A DNA stretch of 64,000 nt from Ridgeia piscesae (Eukaryota > Annelida > Polychaeta > Sabellida > Siboglinidae), in assembly GCA_025642075.2 (NCBI GenBank), contig JAODUO010001800.1:1-64000 (forward strand), in the 5' to 3' direction. Made by a program: the position numbers and the translations under genes. Under the pieces are notes generated by a model. That model was not told the DNA's origin, did not search any database, and saw only the letters and a list, made by a program, of their open reading frames with translations. This document shows positions 56,645 through 64,000 of the stretch, in pieces. Position 1 is the first letter of the stretch. Each line of letters opens with the position of its first letter.

Positions 56645-59600
56645 GTTAGTATGATGTACTATTTTTCTGTGTATTTAATTGTGTTTTTTGCAGACGTCAA
56701 GCACACGTAACGTTTTTGTGCTGTTAAAAGTAGTGTTGACCGCCGTAGACCGGCTATCGATTGATGATGGCTCGGTTATCGATGTGTTGACGATGCCCGA
56801 TGCCGATGTCCATCGATGACAGCTAATCTGTTTCTATGGTATCACGTCCACATGTGTAAAGACTAAGATATACTTGAACCAAGCTAGGACAATAGCAAAT
56901 TTATATCATCGCATAATTTAGTACAATGCAGAATAAATAATTTAGCCTTTAGAAGAAACTTGAATAACTGAACTTGAACACGACACGTCTCATGGGTGAT
57001 AATATGTCATCGGCGGAGGGACCGTGGCCTTGGATTGTCGTTGGCACTTCTTCGTAAATTCAGTAACCGCTCATAGTGACATAGACATTTATTTCCATCG
57101 ATGTAAATGTAGGCTATGTCAGAGTAAGGTGACATTGATTAATACAGCTAGTAAAACTTATGATCAAATTTTATGATGCTGAAAACTAGAAATTCAGTCA
57201 GTATTTATTTAAACATTAAGTTTTTACAAAGTTTTGTTAGTTGCATCTTTCTGTTAGTTTCCAATTATGAGATACACATCTGACTATATTTATCATACTT
57301 TTATCAAGTTTCTGCATGCACTTTGACACCATGGACACTTTCAAAATTAGTTTCACCTTCGAGTAGCAGTATTTATGACTGTTTAATGGCTGGTGGAATT
57401 CAATGATTGTTTGAAATCCATGGACAGTTGCTGCATGCATGTTTTAAACTAAATCTTCATTTAAACTACTCATTTTATCTGCAACAAGTAGTGTTTATGT
57501 TGATGTTTTATTAGCTTTTTAGATGTGACGTCGGTATCCACTGGTTAAAGATCTATTGTCACCTGTAAGTGATAATTGAAAAAAGATAAGTTTTATTCTA
57601 GATAATTATATAGTGAAAATTCATACACTTGATTGATATTGTCTGCTGCATTCTCACAATATGGCTGTGTTTCTCAATTTCTGGTAATCTCATATGAATA
57701 ACCAGAGGAAATGCCAATGCAATGAATTATTTCACATTCCTTTGTTGTTGGTTACAGAAAACAGTGATTGTGGCATCCACACGCATGTGCACACGCTGCA
57801 ATTGTTGAGGAAGAAGATACGACAATGTATCTGGAGCAAAGTTCAGCAGCATTCAATGCCCTGCCTGAAGTCAGTCATCACAGCACGGCACTTTCTGGGA
57901 GCCATTCCCTAGCTCACTAAATTATGTCATACTGGCCAGTGGATGTGTATCAGAGTTACCTGCCCCAAGAGACAGCACTTCTATGAAGGTATGACAGCAG
58001 TCGTAACTACAAGGGGACTTTTGCGATAAGAGGACCTTTGCAATAAGTTGCATTTGAATCCTTGCTTATACAGTTCTCTTCACATTGCACCAAGCTGTAT
58101 AAATTAGCACACAGTAATTTCAGTATTGCTTCATATTTCTAAGATAATACAGGTAAGGCATTTGAATGAACTCCTAGTAACTGTGTCATGGGGGGGACAA
58201 AACACAGCTGTAAACACTTATGAATACAGCTACTTGTGTAATTAATAACTTCTCGGTTTTTGATAAAATAAAATAAATAACACGTCATTATCACTGAATG
58301 TATTAAAATTTAATATAAAAATACATAAAAATACAGTCACTGTATATACATGATACAAAGTGAAACATTAAGATTAGAACAACAAGTGATAATTGTGAGT
58401 GGAATGTGATAGTGGAATTCCTGGTCAATGTGTTGTTATTTAACTGATGGTAACTAATTTGGCTAATGTTTGGTTACTAAAACAATGACTTCTTACATGA
58501 TTATCAAATGAAATTACAAAATATTATTACATGTTTATAATCATGTAGAAAAAGTTTCAAAGTTGTCTAAATACTAATCAGTTAATGCAAGCACTATATT
58601 AATTGTAGGAATGAAATCACGATTGATGTTATCTGCTGTTGCGGGGAATTATCGCCCACGTCTTGTCCCATGCATCCCTGTTAACACAGATGTCATCTTC
58701 GAGAAACAATGATTAAACTGGAGGTTGCGCAACAGAACACAAGTCCGACATAACCGTCTACCCATGCTGATGAGCCACATAATCCATGTGGTGATGGGAA
58801 AAGTTACACTGCCACTAATCACTGTACCAACAGGGGTTGCTTGATCGGGGCAAATGTGTCAAAACCGAGTAAGGAAGATATGCGGGCTGCATGGCTCAAT
58901 CGTTTTGTACATTAGTCAAGTCTTCGAGAGCAAGATTAGGTGGCTGATGCATGCTGGCAGTACTCGATGAACACTCCGGCCCAACTTGCTGTGAACCCAC
59001 CAGTAAACTGCCTATAGACAGCCCACCTGAGCAACCTGAAATAAACGTGTTCAGATAAATATACATATGACATTGTAAATAAGATGAAAATTAATCAATG
59101 ATCCTTTTAATTTAAAATATATCATTAAAGACATGTGGTGCTTTTAAGAAAAAAATGTGTGGCAGTATTATAGCATATTGCATCTAATGTTGACAATATG
59201 CACTTTTAAATCGTTGTGTGGCATTAGAAACCATTGAGGATCTATTTCTATAATTTGGAATAAAATGAATTAGGGTATTGCTAGTAAGCTCAAGAAATGT
59301 TTATTAATTTGATTGAACCATTCTGAAAGCTGTCAAACATAAACATCTTGTCTAAAACCTCTAATGACAATTCCAGTCCCTGCATTCACATATTTGGGTT
59401 GTCATCTCATAATGGATAACCAGAGAAAATGTCAATTAGATTATTATTGTGAAAAGACTAGGCACTATAATTTACTCTATGATCCATTCTATACTTTGGC
59501 CAGTAGTAGGAACTATGCACTATGTTCACAAATATACCTGCCATTTTCACTACATAAAAATTATAATGGTTCCATGTATCTATAAGTAATGATAACTATT

Positions 59601-60564
59601 TTTTTATATTTATAGTGCTACTTTGTTTGATGCTGTATTGTTGCTTCTTATTTGATGCATTAACGTTTATTGCAACATAATTGTATAAAATGTATGCACA
59701 GTGTACTTACTTGTATGTTGATGGATCTAGTTGCCAGCTATCTATCTGTATATGGTTCAGTGCAACCAATACATTCCGAAGCACCAGTTGCTCGAAGCAG
59801 AGAATTTCAAATCCGACTTTTCATAATACATAGCAGTCCACCTGTAATAAAAAATCGAACATTAAGAAATGTTTTATATGAATCATTGCAAACATGGATT
59901 ATTATTCTGAATGAACATAATTTCACAAAGCATGAATTCTGACACATTTCCTGTATTCATCTCGTCACTAATATCTCTGGGTTCTTTCAAACAAACTCAT
60001 TATCTATGTTTATATATGAATCCATAAGACACATGCAAAATGATGAGAAGATAACCCTGTAGAAGATAACCCTGTTCAAATAAAATAATCGTAACTGCCT
60101 GCCATTGCTGTGTAGGCGGTGCATTTAGATCATGATATATGAATCAATATAGCTGCTATTATTACAAATGTGATAGGTGTCCACACCTGGGGGATGCAAA
60201 AAACAGCAAGGTATTGACTATTCATTTGTATGGATTTTTTTTCCACAATAGACACACCTGCACAATTGTGGGACCTGATTCATTAAATTTCATTGGAGCT
60301 ATTCAATACAATTTATGTTAAATGATAAACCCAACCAAGTCTTAACAAATGTGTTATTACCATAAAACGTAATAAGTGACACATACTTAGTCTAATAGTT
60401 GAATGCGGCAAGCCTGAGCCTGAGGTCACTGAGGTGACCCGGCTGGCCCAAGGCCAAGCTAAGCGATCATATTTCGCTTGTCATAATAATACGATCATTA
60501 CGCAGTCCGGACCTCAGGATAATAGTATTTAAGCAATAACAATAATAGACAACTTAATATTTAC

Positions 60565-60604
60565 CTTCATCAATATGCTCCGCGCGTTGCCGAGTTGCAG
60601 CCAT
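60565..60604 (-). pseudogene. Candidate first coding exon, right end of family B element
   Basis: The minus strand reads ATG, encoding MAATRQRAEHIDE, and then GAAG|GTAAAT, a strong donor, at 60,565. It is 490 bp inside the right terminus and points inward, so the element may have carried two convergent genes. Short, intact exon; the downstream exon was not identified. Confidence 0.35.
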
Positions 60605-61237
60605 TTCATGACAGCAGACAAACTTGTCACCGCATCAACAAATTGGTTCGGCACCGCCACCAGTTGACACCGTCTCTGCTAGTTTTGTTTTTGTACGTTC
60701 AGCTTCCCGTGTGTCTTTCTTTTCGTGGTCACTCGCCTCTAGTGTATCTTCCAATACGTGCCTTTGTCTTTGCGGCTGGAATCTATATCCAGATATTTCT
60801 GCATCCGTTAAATGATCCGATTTAGATAATCCATAACAAACACGCCATTTTTAGTTTTCTCTGCGCACAGCGCCTCCAGACGGATTTATGAATAACTAAT
60901 CTGTGGAGAAGCCTCAGCTTACTGACGTCATTCTTCGTCGACAATGGCGTAGCTCATAGTATTTCGATGGCTGGGTGTTCAAAAATATTTTCAGGTAAAC
61001 GGCTGGCGTTAAAAAATTGAGTATATGTGGAAATTGTTACTTTATATTAACTCTATTAGGTGTACGCCACGAAACCGTTGCCTTTTTTGCCCTTTAAGTT
61101 CTTCAAAATTCACAGTAAATTAACGCACTGTTCAACTGCGCAGTACAATCAACAGATTCAAAGACATCTGTTCTTGATCAACAATCATTAAACATATCTA
61201 ATCGATGTTCAGTAGGCAATACAATCGTGACAAGAAA

Positions 61238-61344
<107 letters not shown>

Positions 61345-61347
<3 letters not shown>

Positions 61348-62010
61348 TTGTTGCTAACGACATCTCAATGCAATAGTAAATGTGCCATATAATTAATCAC
61401 GAGTTAGAAAACATGTTTGTTTACAACGGAAACGGGAACACTAACACTTAGTGATGACGCCTGGCGATCATCGACTACATACGGGCGCTCTCTAGCCATT
61501 TGCATGCAATCGGTGCCGCCATCTGGCAAGTAATGTAGTGACCACGGGTTAAAATTACATTGGAAATAAGAACAATTCTACTAACTCCTTACTTCGCGCT
61601 CACTAACCGTCCGACCCCACAATACGGTCAATAACCGTCCGACCCCACAATAACGTTCTTGTGACATTAACTTATCACCCGGGATATATGTACAACAACA
61701 ACGGCATATTATTTCTAAGAATAAGTTAGAATTCAGGCGGGTTAACTATGCAATTTTCACACCACGAGGGACAACGATTTTCAACTAATACAAATCATAA
61801 TTATTGGCAAATTATTATTATAAACTGTCGCTGATCTCTCGCTACATAACATCATAATAACTACGCAAATGTCAATATGTGAAAATAAAACAGTAACTCA
61901 CAGTCGTTCAAGACAATTCTTCAAATTTACTCGCAACTCGTAACGTACGTGCGCTGACTCTTCGTTCGTAGCAAGCCAAGAGTGCCCCTTTTTCCCATTC
62001 CCATCTCGTT
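61345..62010. repeat. Dispersed repeat, direct copy of 48,060-48,740
   Basis: See the 48-kb copy; this one has normal complexity. It contains two tandem copies of TAACCGTCCGACCCCACAAT (61,603 and 61,632). It is continuous with the family A terminal region that follows and may be an internal part of that element. Confidence 0.85.
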
Positions 62011-62284
62011 CACCTCCGATTACTCCGCTCTGGCCTCACCGCGTCATACCCGTATAGAATACACGTCAGAAGAAGATTAAAGGTCGAAAACTTTACATGC
62101 GAACGCTGTCTCAGAAATACATATTCTCTTAACACAAGAAAGGGGACAATATTGGCGATTTTCAAGGGACTAACATTAGTTAGTCGCAGGTTTATCCTTG
62201 TAAATCGTCGGCTACTATAACGGAGGTGGATAACACCAGGTGGCGTTAATAGAATAAGTATAATTCTTATCCTTATCTCATCCA

Positions 62285-63075
62285 TAAGTCATAACGACAG
62301 ACATCGGAATGTGTCTAATGGTACAAGATATAAATCATTTAGATTCAGAAGAATTAATAATATTTACTAAGCTTCTTGCGCTCTGACTTGGCTGCATGCT
62401 CGACGGAAAATGTCAGGGTTTTCGACCAGTAACCCGTTTCTACGACTGTCGTCGCCGTCGGTGACTAAATATCGTTTGCACAGCTCCATGCTTCAAAACT
62501 CGACGTTGCCGCCGTTTCTGCGGATCTTGACCAACTATACGGTGAGAAGCATCCTATTCGAAGCAACTTTCTTCGAAGTGCGCCAAACAACGTCAACTGT
62601 ATTTCGAGGGCTTCCATCCATGATTCAGCACGTCTACAGTTACGAAGCCAGCTCTTCTGTTCACTCAAACCGGGAGTGAAATTATGACAGCTTTTTTACA
62701 TTTTGTACTGCTACAACCATATGCCGAACAGTATAACACACGGTGTCACGCAGATTACACAAATACCGATTGCGCGTATCTCACAACATTGTGTTTAACT
62801 GCTATACATTATAATCGTCATCGGACATGGGACTTTAAGGTCGGTTCTGTGTGCTGATTGGTCAGGGGCAGGGATCAGCGCGTTGTCCGCCGTTGATGGA
62901 AGCCTTCATGGAGTCACTGATTACAGTACAATTTTCCTCCGGGTAGTGGCTGGTTTGAAATTATGTTACCAGTAAGCCACTGGCGTTACTAATGTGATTA
63001 CCGTTCAAAATAGTTCGTTTGTATTAACTCTTTCACGTGCATAGCATGTAACTTTTTCCTTTTGGTTCCCTTTAA
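62285..63075. mobile_element. Family A right-hand end, diverged copy 3
   Basis: It aligns with 1-626 and 30,221-30,846: CGACAGACATCG, ATGTGTCTAATGGTACAAGA, GAAGCATCCTATTCGAAGCA-like and GTGATTACCGTTCA blocks, ending CCTTTTGGTTCCCTTTAA. It has an extra segment of about 120 bp at about 62,600-62,770. The matching left end was not found within the window. Confidence 0.8.
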
Positions 63076-64000
63076 CAGTATTTGACTGTGGGTCAACTCA
63101 TCATAAAACAACACACACTATTCTCTGACACATTTCTACGTTTTGTTTCCTGGTATAAATACGACAAATGGCCTACGTTGTACATTTCTTCAGAAAACGT
63201 TTCTTCGTCAGACAACTAACGATACCGACGAGTTTGAAATTGCGCGCGCGCCGCATTGACTCACGGGTAATGTGATATGATTGGGTGGTGAAATGCATTT
63301 CCCCGGAGTGAGGGGGTTACTTTTATTCACAAACATTATACCATATTATCGTTTTATTTCATGGTATACATATAAATAATATAATCTATATTGTGACATC
63401 CAAAACAATATTTATTTTACATTAGCTGTACTTTTCTATATACTACTAGATATTATAGTTTTTTTTCTAGAAAACTATAGAATGTTCTATAGAGGCGAGC
63501 TCTGAACACAGACATGCTCTTATCTATAATCTTAAAGCGAGATAAGGCTAAGGCGAGGTCTGAATCCAGTCATACAGCACGTGCTGGCCGTACGCTTACG
63601 ACGGCCAGGGCTTTATGTAATACCTCAAGAACCAGCGGTGAAATGTTTAGATGTCTGGTGTGTGTCGTAATGTCTATAGGGAAGTGAATGACTGAATGAC
63701 TGAATGACTGAATGAATGAATGAATTAATTAAAGTCTATTTAACAACAACATTAATTATTAATGACCCAAATCTGTAGTGGCGACACCGCTTTGCAAGAC
63801 AAGAGGACCGGTGTCTGTTGTCTGGGAAAGACGTCGGTTAGATTGTCATCATTGATATGTTTGTACATACAACAAAGCGGCGACGTTTACCAACAAAGGG
63901 ACCCCGTAGCGATAGCATTGTGCTCTCCGCCAGTCACAGGTCGTTGTGTCACACAAGGGTCGTCCTCTCGGGGGGTCGCGGGCAGTGTGAACTATTGTTG
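63076..64000. other. Unannotated stretch with (GAATGACT)n-like repeat
   Basis: TGAATGAC-type repeat at 63,686-63,726. GC content rises toward the end (63,900-64,000). No gene was recognised. Confidence 0.5.

Larger units (their letters stand above)
56107..61097. mobile_element. Family B TTAA-target DNA element (5.0 kb), complete ends
   Basis: The termini TTAAAGGGCAAAAAAGGCAA (56,107) and the inverse (61,097) extend into about 110-bp inverted repeats; shared inner blocks are ACGGTTTCGT, TAATAGAGTT, AACAATTTCCACATATA and TCAATTTTTTAACG. TTAA lies at each end. Spliced-exon candidates start near both ends (56,564-56,644 plus; 60,565-60,604 minus). An exon-like frame at 56,280-56,534 contains QDPTKRRR, related to family A. 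No catalytic domain was recognised in the AT-rich interior. A short motif near 57,690 (ATAACCAGAGGAAATGCCAA) has a diverged copy at 59,412. AGGG-after-TTAA ends suggest Kolobok/T2; that is inferred. Confidence 0.8.

Noticed and set aside
56107..61097. piggyBac assignment for TTAA elements
   Set aside because: The ends begin AGGG after TTAA and not CCCT, and no piggyBac transposase motif was seen. Kolobok/T2 fits better, though unproved.

Overview
The window is animal nuclear DNA. It is AT-rich, has spliceosomal-type exon remnants, long (TA)n, (GT)n and (CA)n microsatellites, a tRNA-derived SINE, three lineages of non-LTR retrotransposon, a Ty3/gypsy LTR retrotransposon, and PIF/Harbinger, hAT and TTAA-target DNA transposons. 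This mixture suits a marine invertebrate such as a mollusc or another lophotrochozoan or basal deuterostome; the sequence alone does not fix the phylum. I found no intact host protein gene, no rRNA and no convincing functional tRNA. It reads as an intergenic graveyard of nested transposable elements.

Layout. 1-626 is the right end of a TTAA-target element (family A). 1,040-2,595 is a large fold-back repeat with tRNA-like motifs beside its loop. 3.2-9.1 kb holds a gag scrap and many microsatellites. 9,225-13,461 is a PIF/Harbinger element with a decayed MADF gene at one end and a decayed transposase N-terminus at the other. About 14.3-18.3 kb is an element with long inverted arms around unidentified protein remains. 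18.7-19.7 kb is a tandem duplication, followed by 1.6 kb (about 19.69-21.3 kb) that looks like badly resolved assembly.

23,762-30,846 is a complete-looking 7.1-kb family A element. It carries a SINE and a 1.9-kb hAT element flanked by a perfect 8-bp target duplication. 33.9-34.5 kb is an endonuclease fragment of a second LINE type. 34.5-39.7 kb is a 5'-truncated LINE split by a 3.2-kb TTAA element.

44.1-48.0 kb is another LINE split by a 1.6-kb element encoding a Myb/SANT-like relic. 49.7-56.1 kb is a decayed gypsy element on the minus strand, split by a second, oppositely oriented copy of that 1.6-kb element and carrying a patch of LINE endonuclease. Just downstream of its integrase lies a frameshifted SGNH-hydrolase gene with all catalytic motifs recognisable. 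56,107-61,097 is a 5.0-kb TTAA element (family B) with about 110-bp terminal inverted repeats. 61.3-63.1 kb repeats sequence found at 48.1 kb and ends in another family A terminus.

The genes do not form a pathway. They are pieces of separate selfish elements, and their nesting gives a relative history: LINEs and gypsy first, then the SANT-type and TTAA elements that split them. Many open frames here are microsatellite translations or start at non-ATG codons and were not called.
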